From Calamus simplicifolius (lineage: Eukaryota > Streptophyta > Magnoliopsida > Arecales > Arecaceae), in the NCBI GenBank assembly GCA_900491605.1, contig UESW01001788.1:265769-329768 (forward strand): a DNA stretch of 64,000 bases, given 5' to 3'. The position numbers and the translations under genes are program-made. This document shows, piece by piece, positions 43,901-56,804 of the stretch. Each line of letters begins with the position of its first letter. Position 1 is the stretch's first letter. The notes beneath the pieces are model-generated. The model was not told where the DNA came from, did not search any database, and was given only the letters and a program-made list of their open reading frames with translations.

Positions 43901-46900
43901 GCAAACTTTTATTAGTGAATTATATACATAATTGGCATATAATGGCAACTGTGCCTTCTTCCTTCGTTATCTAGACTCTTACCAAGGCTTAGCAGTAAGA
44001 TAACATCCTATCCACAATTCACGTATTAAATTTCATGCCAACGTCTTTCTTTACCAGAGTTAACAGGTCCAGGCTTTCCTGCATCAGTATACAGGATCAA
44101 CGCCAATGCTTAAAAGCTAGTGGTAAAAAATTTCAAAAACTTCTGTGCATCATATTTTTGTAACTTTATTGGGAAAAGGTTTACCAATAAAGTTACAAAG
44201 ATGCACATGACAAGGTAAAGAAAAAGTTCAAATGAAATTGTCAAAAGAAAAGAAGCAAATAAAGTTCAAAGAAACATAAAGTGGAACATTCCACAATGCT
44301 AAGAATCTAGGAAGCCTTCAGCAAATATAAGCAAAATTTATAAAAGAAATTAGGGCATGTTTAGTTTTTGAGCACACTCCTATTTTTCATTTTTACTTTC
44401 ATAGAAAATAGAAAATACCTGCGAAATTATATTTGGTGATTAAAATTGAACCCAGTTTTTTTGGAAAACACTAATCCAAAAAAGCAGAAAACTAAAATAA
44501 TTTAAATATGTTTTCACCGTTTTTCATCAAAACAAAGATTGGAGAACTGGAAAACACGAGAAAACAATATTCTCTTCAAAATTTTTTCTTATTCTTTTAA
44601 CAGAAACATTTATAAAGAAAACAAAAAATAGAAAATAATTTATTCCTGCTTACCAAATGCATTTTCTAGATATTAGAAAGCAGAAAATGACAATAGAAAA
44701 CACTCTCGAATGCAGCCTAAAGTTTTTAAATGGAGACACCAAATTGTGCACTGATACATACATGTGCGTAGAGAAGTTGGCCTCATTTCTGCATAAGCAG
44801 TCCTTAAATAACATGCACAGTTCTATCAGACTACCAACTAGTGAAGAAATATCGTTGCAGTCAACACCCTCCACCTCATTGGTATCCCAGTTGTTCATGA
44901 TTATTTATGCATTGAGCAAGTGATATAAGAAAAATAAACTGCAATGCCAACTTTCCTAACCATAGCATTTTCTGATCTCTATAAACATCTAGCCTGAAGA
45001 AAGAGCCAAAGTCCTGTGTTTTAAGCCTAAGGGAAAAGTTTTTGAGAAAAAAGCTGTACCTTAAAGCTATATCCTTGGTCAATCAAAAACTGTTGTCTCT
45101 TAGTAGAGTAATACATCTCCTGTACCCAACATGAAAAGGAGGTTATTTCGATGCCATCATAGGAACATAAAAAGCATATAGAAAAGAAGTTCTCTCCACA
45201 ATACTGGATATTAGAAATCAAGGACCTGCTGAAAGTCAGAAGAAAATACACTCCCACCTGTGTATCTGTTGATACAAGGGAATAGAAAAAAGCGTTGTAC
45301 TCTTCTTTTCCACCTGCCATCCTATCTTGAAGTCGACCCTGAAAATCCAGCAAATAACAAATAACTAACAAATAAACAATAAATCTTACATTCTTATACA
45401 TGCTTTTGTACATACATATGCATTGGGATGTGCATACATACATACATACATACATACAATTATGTATGTCCAACATCCATATGGTATCTAGATGCAATTT
45501 ATGTTAATTCAAAATCAGAAACAATCAAACTTGCACCAAGCTGATCCAATCAAGGAGGAAAAAGAATTCCTTCAACCAACACAACTTGAATCTCTCAAAA
45601 AAAAAATCATAAGAAATTTAAAATGAGGGGCTATATGACCTTTATTTCATTAATTTTAAGGATCCATAACAAATTCTGATGCATATTAAAGGTGGAAGGT
45701 AGAACCCATGCTCCCCCCCCCCCCCCCCCCCCCCAACAAAAAAAAAAAAAAAACCCTGAATAACGATATATGCTTTCTATTGATAATAGTAAAATCCTCT
45801 TCTTCTAGCTAAAAAAAGGATAAGGTGTAAGTTATCCACTATTCTACAAAGGTTTACTCTCTTTATTCAAGCCCGAATCCTCTTCTCTTTGGAAAAAGAT
45901 TAAAACTTTCCTCTTTTTACACTAGTGAAATCCCAACATAAATCAGAATGGATTTCTCTCCTCATTAAACAGGATGCAAATTATCAAAACTAATAAAATA
46001 TTTTTTAAAAAATCTTAAATTTGGATAAAAGCTAAATCTTGACTCCTAAATCAACTTTGTCTCTTCAGTCACAGCACTAATTTCCTTCCAGACTAGACGT
46101 TATGGCTTCTCAAAATTATGATAGTTGATTAACTCTTGGATGTGGTGGATCATACTCCCAAAGTTTGTCCAAAACCATCCAAAGCGGTCAAATTGATCAA
46201 CAAGTCAAATAATCCTTCCATATCATAAGCTACATAAATAATCACTCGTTTGACTCTGAAGATCCCTTTTGAACATACCAATTACAAAAGAAAAATGAAG
46301 GATAAAATAGGAGCCAGTATTGCATACCAGTGCTGCAAAATTTCTATATATATAGTGTTTCTTATGTCAAAACAGTGGGTCTGGATATCAAATATAGATA
46401 ATTGCAGGAACAAGATAAAGAATCAAGCTTTCCTCGACCCAAAGAAGGTATCCAACTAGTGCGACTCAGCTTGTACCCCACTCTTTTGGACTTTGAGTTT
46501 CCAATGCAAGCTCTGATGCAGCTCTTTTGCATTTTGCTGAGCTCAAACTTAGCTTGACTAATAATACAGAACCTATTTAAGCCTTGATTCCATTAACTTC
46601 ACATGTCAATAATTCAAAGCCAACATGCCTTTCATCCGGAAAATTTGAAGACAACTATCCTGAGCATAGAGGGAAAAATCATTGTAAACCTGTCCAAGCA
46701 CATCAGTTGAGTTCTATATTCTGTTTTCAATTAATATGCACGTGATAGATAGACTGCTGATGGTCCTGAGCCAAACCCAGTTAGACCCTTTTACTAAGCA
46801 AGCCTAACAAAGTAGGTCTCAATACCAGATCCTGTACTATTACTTTACATGTAGGGTATGCTATAAACATGGTACACTGTTGGAATAGGGACAACAAATA

Positions 46901-49900
46901 TCACCATGTGTCAGTTTAGGCGTAGACCAAGCCCATACCAGCACCAATACCTAATTGGATCGATGCAACACATGAGTACTTCAATATACTTTGATACCTA
47001 AAATTTTGAAGCCTCATTTAATGTTTATGTTCAGCTCATAAGCCAAAAATATAAGGTCAGCCAGTTTAGGATGAGCTAAAAAACTCTAAGATCATTGGCA
47101 CCCCCAATGATACATCCTTATAATTTGAACAGAGTAATTTAGTATATCCCAATCAGAGTATACCTTTGCCCTAAGAATTCGACCCAAACGCTGAGCTTCT
47201 TGACGTCGTGACCCCGCATGAGATGATATCTGTATGATTACATTAGCTTCGGGAATATCAATTGAATTATCACCAACCTGAGAAGAACAAAAAAGTGATG
47301 TGACTTTACTGGCTTGGAATGATATAATGCCATATCAATTTTGAAGGCACATTCAAAAGCAATTTGTCACAGAATTCAAATAGCCTATAAAAACAAAAAA
47401 AGAAACACAAGAAAGGTTAACTCTAGCCAGTACCAGTACAGATGGACATAAATGCTTCAACTAATGACCAAAAAATTTTCACATGTTAGGCATGTACAGA
47501 TGTAAAGGATTAAACAATTTAAGCATGGGAAAGGCTAGTCTTTTACCAATCAATTCTCATATCATCAACCTCACTTTTTGAAATGAACAATCAGGAAAGA
47601 AGCCCATACAGGATGTTTGCACAAAGTTGACCTTCAAAAATCGAACAGACTTCAGAACTTTTATAACTTTTTTGGTCCCCAGAACTAATGAACCCTTCTA
47701 TGCAGGGAATTTACATTTGCATCAATGTGATGTTGACCCTTGCTATTTGAGTTTTCCTCAGCAAATCTCATAGCCCATGATAACAATACGGAACACTCAG
47801 ATGTGCTATCACGTGACACTGCTGATTGATAGCCACAATTCTAACATGATTTTAACTTGTTAACACATATTTAGTTGTATTCGATGAGGTATGGCCCAAC
47901 TCCAAACTAGAAAAAGTATATCAGTTAAAGATGATAAATTGTGGTGAGAATACAGCATACCTTAGACAAGAAGATCGTATTGACATCTGGGCTATTCTTG
48001 AACGCATGAAGAATTCTAGTCCTCTCTTGGTGGCTGATTTTTTTTTAAAAAAAAAAAAGAGAGGAAGGAAATGAGATAAAGAAGAGCAAAAAAATAAAAT
48101 ACATATAGAGAACACATTAATTTCCAGAGAAAGGAAAACCTTGTTGCACCATAAATCATTGGTTTCCGGAGCTTCATTGCATATGCAGTAAGCGCAAAAA
48201 GGTTATCAGCAAAGACAATTATCTTATCACCACGCTGCTGCTCATGAAAGCGAATTAGAAACTCACAAGCCCTGAACTTATTTGGATTCATCACATATAG
48301 CGCCTGGTAGCAGATGGACAATAAGAAGCATAAGAATGATGCCAGAAAGAAATGGCATGGCCAAAATCATGACTATGGAACCAATCATAACATTTGGAAA
48401 CAAAGATTACAATTACACACATTATAAATGCTTGAAGATGTAAATAGACGTGTTCATGGTTTCCATGATTATCAAATAGAATATACAGGAGGCTAAAAAT
48501 TGTTTTATAGCAGAATAGTAAAATAATGAAATTTACAGCGTTTTCATGCATAGTCTCATCTTTATAACATCATGAAGCCAAAGTTTTAGATTGGAACAAC
48601 TCATTTATAATTTATTAGCAGCTAGCACAAGTTGCTGAAATAATTTCATTATTGACTCAATTTTTGTCAACATTGAACTCTAGGCTTTAGCTGAGAAAAT
48701 CCTGAAACTCAAATGCATTAGTAATTCCATAATTATAACAGAGGATACCACTCAGCACCATCATTAAAAATCCCATCCCCACTATTAGCAAAAGGCTGGT
48801 TACGAATAGAAAGCCAACATGAAGTCCAGCATTGCTAGGTGTCTGTAACTGGACCTAGATACAAATAAATAAAATGCTGGATCCCAGCACTCACACCATT
48901 TGAAGTGACATCATGAATTCATAGTAGCGTGACATGTTAAGGATCACAATATTGAGCATTTGAACTCATCCAAGCTCCTGATGGCCATGTTCCGTAACAG
49001 ATGAGGGTCGAAAATATTTTTGATTTACCTAAAGGTCTGCTTTCAGATAAATTCAAAAGTCAAATCTACACTATAAGGAAATTCTATGAATGGGCAAGCT
49101 ATTTGCAATGGTCATTATCCCATAGATTATCCTATTTGCAATACTCATTATCACATAGATTACCTATAATTTTTCTCCTCACTCAAAGCACTTTAAATAT
49201 GATTAGCGCAAATGTTGCACATGGAATTCCATATTAATAAATGGAAGGATCAATTACATATGTGAAATAAAAAGACACCTGAATTTTATTAATCTAGGCC
49301 CACATACACTTTGAAATTAAAATAAACCTACAGGGAATTAATCATAAGGAATGAACAGAGTGAACTCCATGCTTTCACATAACATATAGTTTGTAATATA
49401 AGGATCTACCTGTTTCTTCTTTGAATTTTCTTTTTTCAAATACTCTGCAAAGAACTCCTTGGTCATGGGACACCATACTTCAGCACACTGAACATTGGCG
49501 ATAAACCCTCCTTTTACCAATCCAACCAGTTAGCTTCATACAGTTTTGGTCCAATAAGGAAATTCAAATCTGTTATGCGCTCATCCTCTCTCACAAGTGT
49601 TGCTGCAATAATATCCAAAACACTGATCAGCCAAAAGCAACAAGAAAACAATATATACATACATGGCACAGCCAGTAAATGTAATTTATTTGGAAGAAAC
49701 ACTGACCAGTAAGCCCAAGTTTGCAATGAGATTTGGTGATGCTGATAACCTTACGAAACATGTGTGCAGGAACAACATGCACCTGCAAACACAATAAAAT
49801 TAAGATTAACAGGAAAAAAAAAGTATCTTAGAGTTACTGAGAGGAAGAAAGACCAATTTAAATTACTCACAGATTGTTCATATATAACTAATAATATCCC

Positions 49901-50658
49901 AATGGACTATGAGTAATTTAACAGCCTTTGAAACAAAAGATTACCTCATCCATTAGAAGCAATCCCCATTCTCTATTCCGTATTTCATCAATAATTTTTT
50001 CAGAATCTTCAGATCGTTTGCCACCAAAGGCAACCATGTTATAAGTAGTCACAACTACACCAGCCATACCACGGAACTTTTCCTTATTATCAGATGTGAA
50101 GCGACTGATCTGATCATCTCTAATGGTGGACCAAAGCTTGAACTGAAAAGCCCACTGATCCACAGAAACTGCATTGGTAGCTAAGCAGAGGCAGCTTTTT
50201 TTAATCCTGCAAGCTGCAGAAACACCAACTAGAGACTTCCCAGCACCACAAGGTAGTACAATGATGCCAGATCTTGCTCTCCCTGCAATTTTTGTTACAA
50301 ATCCAAGCATCCCTTACACTGATAGGTATCATTTAAAAGTTCTAGCTGATGGAAACTAAAATAATGAAAATATGGGAACTTATCAATCGCAGTTGCAGAC
50401 TACAATGAGAACCTTGGATTTTGATTGCAGTAGATGAATCACTAGGGAAAAGATCTTTCAGCAGTTCTAGCTACAAAACAACATCCATCTTTTTGGAGAT
50501 ATTTTGGATGTCTGGCAATCAAAGTAAATTGAGGCTTACATGTACATCATGATTTAGATGGAAATGTCATATGCATCTCAATACTGGGTGCAGTAGATCT
50601 AGTTTTTACATAAGAAAAGATTTATTGATTATGTTTCAGGTCCCCAGAGTGACAGACT

Positions 50659-50718
<60 letters not shown>

Positions 50719-53700
50719 GTTTTTGGGGATGGGGTTGGGGGGTGCAGCACGGGGGGAGCACGCGCGCATGGGTGTGATTGCTTAAGAATTCTAGTCTGTA
50801 TTCAAGATTCTCATTCTGGTAGTTGCCAACAACAGATCCTGAAATAGTGAGATACTGCCAAGGCCTTGATCAAAGTTGATATGTAACCAAAGGGATGAGG
50901 TGTAACATATATTCCTTCACATGTGTGTTGTTTAGATGTCGTCACTACCTGTATTGTCTTTGCATACTACTCGTAATCTCTTTTTTGTAGGCTTAGTATC
51001 ACTTTTAAGCTCATCTCTACATCTTATGCAAAACTGCATGTATTGTTTAGAGTTTTCAATATCAAATTCTTTTAAAAAGCAGATTCTCACATACTATTCA
51101 TAACCCTTTTTAGCAGGCCTATTATCACTTTTAAGTTTGTCTTTACATCTTACACAGAACTGCAGATATTATTTAGATTTTTCAACATCAAATTAAGAAA
51201 GGAATGCTCTATCAAATTTCTATATATAAGAAGAAAGATTAATGCGCAAGCAGACATGTAAAGCTCTGGACACCATATACTGCACAGGTGCATGAGATAC
51301 TCACCATTTCCAAACATCTTACTCAGACTTTTCTCTTGATATGGTCTTGGTTGTGCTTGAGGTTTCAATTCCATATTCAAATCAGGATTAACCTAAAAAC
51401 AGGAAAAAAAATCAACTAAGCCTTAATCCCAAACTAATTAGGGTTAGCTAAAAATCTTCAAAAAAGACAGCATGATAATAAAAAGGAACATGAAGCTATG
51501 TCAAAAACCCAAAAAAAAAAAAAAAAACACTTTGGCATGCAATGCAAAATTGCTTCTCAATGCCGCTTAAACTTCCTCATCCTACAAACAGATATTGTTC
51601 AACCTGTTGAGATCTTATTAGTGATACAACTAAATCTATTTCTAATTACAGAGCTAGTACCACAACAAGAGAATGGGGAGTCATTGTAGTTGCAGAACAT
51701 TAAAGGTTGAGCCTTGACATAATGATAAGTTCACTCCACTATGACTTAAGTGAAACAATCTCTTAGAACGTGAGGTAAGGCTGCATATATCTAACCTTAC
51801 CAAGCCCTGCAATGGTAAGAGCCTCATGCATTGGGCCACCCATAGATTACATAATTCTAAAATAGCTTCCTTTTGATGGAAAGAATTTTAACAAGGAAAG
51901 ACAATGGTATATATTAAATAGCAAATACCAAAGATTTTACTTAATTAGCTTTTATAGCATTCAAAGCATTACAAATGTAAACCAATAGACAATTTCTAAT
52001 TTTTTTTTTTTTTTCAAGAAGCACGGTAGTATTGTGCCACCACTAGAGTTTGAACCCTAGACCTCTCCCAAGGGCAAGCCTTAAGGAGAGGGGTGCCAAC
52101 AATTGGACCCAAGTCCTATTGGCAATTTTCGTTTGTTGCTTAGTGAAACAAAAATAAAGAGATTTAAATATTTCTAGCTTGTTCATTTTGATGCTCTTAG
52201 TTTTCCTAATGAAGGACAAGACATTAATATCCAACAAAATAAGCACACTGCAATCCCACTTCTGCTAATTCCACCTCCACCTTAAATTACATCATCAACT
52301 TCAAAAAATATTATATAACTCACAAGGTCTTCATGTGACAAAAAAAAATATTTGAAGAATCATTCACCAACAACATCAATCTAACAATAATCTTCTCGTT
52401 GCTCACCACAAAACCTCATGATTTGCTACTGCACATCCTCTATTTAGTTTCATCACATTCAAGAAATTGTTTCATATCATGCTTTTGCCCTACCTCTCTC
52501 TTATGCTCCTATACATAGCAATACTTGCTAAGGTTCTAAATAACTCACTAGAAGTGGGTAAAATAGGAAGAGATGGATGTTCTCATACTAAGTAAGATCT
52601 GAGAACCAGTTGAGCTGCTAATCAAAAAACAAGTCACAAGGTATCATTGGATGTATACAGTTAAGTATCCTTCCAAACAGCATTGTTGATGGATTAAATA
52701 CTTTTAAGTATATTTCGAATGGAACTGTCAATGGATTAAAAGCTCATATTTGATCAGGGAATATACTTGGACCTATGGAGTCAGCAACTTTGAACTCTTT
52801 TATCTATTAAAAACTCAATTTATACAAGTATCACAACAGCCAGAGACGGATCATCATTATTGTCATTGAATTCCAGGAAGGCATTCTTTATGACTAGCAA
52901 AGGATGGTGGGATACACTTTATGACTCGCAATGTTTCACAAAATTGGATTTTGTAAGCCAAGAATTCATATGGCTTCTACAAAATCCAAGAATTCATCAT
53001 ATGACTTTGAAAGGAAAACAAATCATTGTGTGTATAGCATGGTACACGAGAGCCAATCATGAAAATCATTTGTATGAATGATATCACAATCTCTTGTGCT
53101 AATTAAGGAGTTGAAATTAATGGCATGCCTCCTTAAACAATGTAACAGAGATACCTGAAATATTTCTTTGATAAAGAGGCAATTAGATCTAAAATGAGAT
53201 TATTTGAATCTAAAATATAGTATATTTGATCTCTGAGACAAGTTGTAATGCTTGGAATATGGCTAGTATATACACTACAGAACCAACTGGATCCTGTAGT
53301 GGATTAAGGACCTGTGATAGAAGACCTATGAGCACATATAGGGATGGTTGGCTATCTTTCCCCAACAGTTATCACCAGGCTAAACATAGTCTCTATCACA
53401 GCACAGTTCGACAGTTCATGAGTTAGGAGGAATTGAATTAGGTTCGATATTCTGACCAAAACCAATTCTGGGCCAAAATGGTCTGGCTTCAGTCAATCCA
53501 TCCCAATCTATGCCAAAATTGACCCTTTTTGGTATGGCTTTGGTAGGTTTTAGTGATATCTACTGAGACCAGCTAGTTCCAATTATATGTTAAGATTATT
53601 ATATTTATCTGTCAAAATCGCTCATGGTTGATAAATTGAGGCCTTCAAGCATTTTCAAATACTTAACTTTTAAAGCATGTAGATGTTCAGAAGTAAGAAA

Positions 53701-56516
53701 TTCAAAGGTCCATTGGTTCTAAGCTTATAGATCAAGAAAACAATAGGTAAAACACAAAAAGGTCTCAAATAGCATATATGCTATAAATAATATTATTTAT
53801 TCTCTTGAATAGTTTTACATGTCATTTTTATGAATGTTCTATTTTAATTTTTTCACTGAAAGTCTCTATCTCAATCTACAACCATACCAAGACCTAATTG
53901 GACCAATAAAAAATGATTAAGACTACGTTTTCAAACTTTCATAGTGCACATTTTGATTAATTTAAAGGAAAAATTATAAGAAAGGGATCATAAAGAGAAT
54001 CATATGCTTAAAAATATTCAAAAGCACCATGGATATATCAATTACAATTGGGTACCCTATTGTCATTGAGAAAAACAAGCGACAAAAAAGAGGAAGAGGC
54101 CCACATTTTAATCTTGTAACAACTCTACCAGTGACCAGCCTTGGTTTTGTTTACACAAAATCAAATCCCTAATACATGTAGGAATGAGGATGGGTTCAAG
54201 ATAGGTGCATTCCCTCTTTCCTTTCTTTATCCATTATTATTCTTCTTCTTCCTCTTTTACTTCCTCTTCCAAATCCATTTTTTCATTTTCATTCTTCTTT
54301 TCTCTTCTTTCTTTTTTCTCCTATAATCTGACGCCTCAAGCTACAGCTTGGAATATAATACTAAGAAATTATCACATCGACCTAAATGTTCTGCTTATCA
54401 GATTTTTGATAATAACTAAGAAACTTCTAAAATTATATTTAGTAAGTAATAATAAGAAAATACAACGGACCGTATCATTTCTAAAGTCATACTCCTCTAG
54501 CATTGGAAAATTTAAGGCATTTGGTAAGCAGCGTTGCTTGACATTCTCAACCTGCATTTACCCACAAAAAAAAAAAAGTATTATTTCAAGTGACAATTTT
54601 TTCGATATTTTTTCAGTAGATGCTAGTAGTATCCTGTATAATAACATATTACCTGACTAGGGTCTATTTCAAAAGAAAGAGTTCTTTTTCTTCTGCAGCA
54701 GCCGCCAACTCTGCTTCATTCAGCAACTCTTCATGACCCCCTTCTATCTCCCCGCAGTTTTGCTAATTGTGAAAGCTTCACCACTTTGAGAATTCTGAAG
54801 AAAGAACAATTAGATTAAAAGGCAACATGCAACATCACTATCTAAAAAGCATTGCGGCAATTACAGAATTTGGGTCAACCAAAACATAAAAATAAAAGGA
54901 AGGAGGGCGAGCAACTATTAAGCATAACCTATCCATTTCTGTAAAATTTCCAATTAGATGATTATTGAAAAAAGGCATAAAGATGTATTTAAACCCAAGA
55001 AAAAGGTCATTCAAAATGCATGAATTTTTGCACAAGTAAACAAACACCTGTTACATCTTTTCATGCATATGCATGTTCTCCCATCCTCAATACATAAATT
55101 ACACCTGTTAAAAGTTACACTTTAAGCATTTAATATCTGACATGACCATATTTAACACGAGCAAGTTCTAAATCCTAAAAAGTTATAGTTTAAGTGGGAG
55201 TGGGATATATGATAAGTTATGACAAAATCATGCAACTAAAGGAGCTCCTTGAAGGCATCAAACAACAACTTTGCAAAAGCAAAGTAACAGATAATATTAT
55301 GCACATGATAAGATCAACTGCACTAATATTTGGCATCATACATTGCAAATGCTATCCACGTGCGCGTAAGAAAAACTATTCAAGACCACTGGAGATGGAA
55401 GGGAAAAAAAAAAATCGGAAAAAATAAGTTTTGGGTGCAACGAGATTCCTATTTTCAGATTGTTTCCAATAAACTACAGAGGAAGTCCTAATAAAAGATT
55501 GGGAATACCTCAGGAGTAATCCGAGACCGGGCTATAACTTCATCTCTAAGCAACGTCTTCAGCACCTGCACTCACAACATCACATTATCATCAATCCAAT
55601 TAACAGGAAACCTGTAACAAAACTCATTAGAAATCCAAAGTTTCACATTTTGAACAATAATTACCTCCGGAAACGGTGACTCCACAAAATACCGATTTTT
55701 CTTCAGCACAAGCTTGACCTTTCCATAATTGGCGGTGGAAGCATGGATGAAATCAATCATCTCGCGGGGCAACTTTGTCTTCGATAACTTATTAAGAACA
55801 CTAATGATGGTCTCCGTCTCAAGCCCAACAGAGACAGCAGCATACAATGAGTGCGGCGTTAAATTGTACTCATGCATCGATTCCGGTCTATTCCCAAAAA
55901 GTTCAAATCAACTAAAAGGATCAAACTGTCGAAAAGGAGAAAAAGAGATATCACTATTAGGGTTGGGGAAGGGACCTGCAGACGGGCTCGGCGATGGCGA
56001 TGAGGAAATCATAGGCTTGTTTATAGAGAGGAGAGAAGGTCTCGAGAAAGATGCGGCCATCGGCGCAGGCCCAGAGGGGGCGGTTGGCGTGATCAGGCTT
56101 CAGCTCAAGCTTGGTGAAATCCCTCTTCTTGGTCTCCCTCTCCACTATTCCCAGATCATATTCCGACGATCAAAACCAGCGAAAATAACCAAAAACAAGC
56201 AATTTGTTTCGAAAAAACAAAGCTTCAAGGATCAAATACCTTCCCGGCTATCTTCATCGAAATCGTCGGCATAATCTCCAATGTCATCATCTTCGACGAT
56301 CTGGGAAGCCTGAAAGAGGGAACGAATTAGACAGGGAAACAGAAAGGGGGATTGGGGTTTCTTGGTTTCGATCGACTGGTTCACCTTCGATGAGATCTTC
56401 AGCTTCTTGCTGGGCCGACCCCTTTCTGCTGAAACGAAATTAGAGAAAGATTAAAAGAGAGAAGGGAGAAAGAGAGATCGAGGGGAAGAAGAAAGGGAAT
56501 TACCGTCGCCAGCCAT
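40956..56516 (-). CDS. XPB: XPB/ERCC3 DNA helicase-translocase, TFIIH subunit, 20 exons
   Basis: XPB is the ATP-driven DNA translocase of nuclear TFIIH. It opens promoters for RNA polymerase II and acts in nucleotide excision repair. Exons (minus): 56516-56504, 56428-56385, 56309-56240, 56144-55976, 55887-55665, 55565-55509, 54794-54653, 54551-54471, 51392-51305, 50282-49945, 49782-49707, 49602-49410, 48303-48140, 48033-47961, 47277-47164, 45338-45258, 45119-45060, 41556-41473, 41384-41242, 41054-40956. Introns are GT-AG and phases agree. Restoring four missing bases gives about 771 residues, near the length I recall for plant XPB. Motifs: Lys-rich start, damage-recognition-like N-terminal domain (about 50-270), Walker A LPCGAGKS (306-313), DEVH (408-411), RED in TATLVRED (439-441), QRLGRILRAK (607-616), basic C-terminus. 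Single-base deficits occur at 54750-54753, 54682-54683, 49519-49520 and probably 41020-41021, all in short homopolymers. The start ATG has a good context (CCATGG). Confidence 0.93.
41936..42060. repeat. Direct repeat of the central part of the intronic inverted-repeat element
   Basis: AGGTATAGGC, then ATGGAAGCGTCCTAGCAGGG, then CCTTAGCACGCC match 42758-42819. The following TACAGGAACCCC...CAATG(T/A)GAAATCACA matches 42944-42985. The left copy therefore lacks about 125 bp that the right copy holds between CACGCC and TACAGG. It lies in XPB intron 17. Confidence 0.75.
42173..43440. mobile_element. 1.27-kb inverted-repeat (fold-back) element in XPB intron 17
   Basis: The left arm (42173 to about 42707) begins TTCTTGATGGCTTCGTTGG and the right arm (about 42976-43440) is its reverse complement, ending CCAACGAAGCCATCAAGAA. 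The arms pair over about 460-530 bp. The left arm has an extra 36-bp tandem copy around 42361-42420 (GTTGGATTGATTGATGAA). A spacer of about 270 bp carries CTCTCTCAGAGTAGTTGCGC twice. Long arms without coding capacity suggest a fold-back or Mutator-like non-autonomous element. I did not find a clear target-site duplication. Open frames in the arms mirror one another and are not genes. Confidence 0.75.
45713..45752. repeat. C22 run followed by an A-rich run in XPB intron 16
   Basis: Twenty-two consecutive C residues (45713-45734) are followed by AACAAAAAAAA. Such a long C run is unusual in plant DNA and is a likely place for a length error. Confidence 0.7.
50660..50713. repeat. (CT)27 microsatellite in XPB intron 9
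   Basis: An uninterrupted CT repeat of about 54 bp, followed by a G-rich stretch (GGGGATGGGGTTGGGGGG). Lies between exons 9 and 10. Confidence 0.9.
51706..51842 (+). mobile_element. Au-like SINE remnant in XPB intron 8
   Basis: GTTGAGCCTTGACATAATGATAAGTT resembles the A-box start of the widespread plant Au SINE. AGGTAAGGCTGCATATAT and the later CATGCATTGGGCCACC match its 3' half. The B-box part (GGTTCGA...) is missing, so this is an old, internally deleted copy. It is antisense to XPB. Confidence 0.6.
52000..52122 (-). mobile_element. SINE-like insertion in XPB intron 8
   Basis: On the minus strand, about 107 bp with a B-box-like AGGGTTCAAACTC (52060-52048) ends in an A15 tail (T-run 52000-52014 on the plus strand). 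Possible short flanking repeat CAATTT (51990-51995 and 52123-52128). I do not recognise the family, and the A box is not clear. It could also be part of a larger tailed element. Confidence 0.45.
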
Positions 56517-56693
56517 GGATTCGATCAAGAGAGGAGAGGAGGAAACGAGGTGAGAACAGGGAGACCTTTTACCCGACGGTACACGCACGAGAATACACGG
56601 AGACGGGGCCTTCAGAACCCACCGCGACCGGAGTTGGGGGTGGAAATGGTTTGCAATTAGGCTTGCTCGAATATCGGTTCATATAAAGGTCCG
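56517..56693 (-). promoter_or_regulatory. XPB 5' leader and proximal promoter
   Basis: The roughly 177 bp between the XPB start codon and the LINE tail contain CT-rich stretches in sense (TTTCCTCCTCTCCTCTCTTG, just upstream of ATG) resembling the pyrimidine patch of TATA-less plant promoters. There is no good TATA box close by; TTTATATGAACC lies at about 56680-56690, next to the LINE. The promoter is therefore either very compact or was pushed upstream by the LINE insertion. Confidence 0.4.
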
Positions 56694-56804
56694 TTTTTTT
56701 TTTTTTTCGTACAACGGATGATCAAACTATTTTAGGGTAAGTCAAACCCGATATATTAAATACAAAATTTAAATAAAGTTAATAGAACAAAAATCGCTCT
56801 ACTT

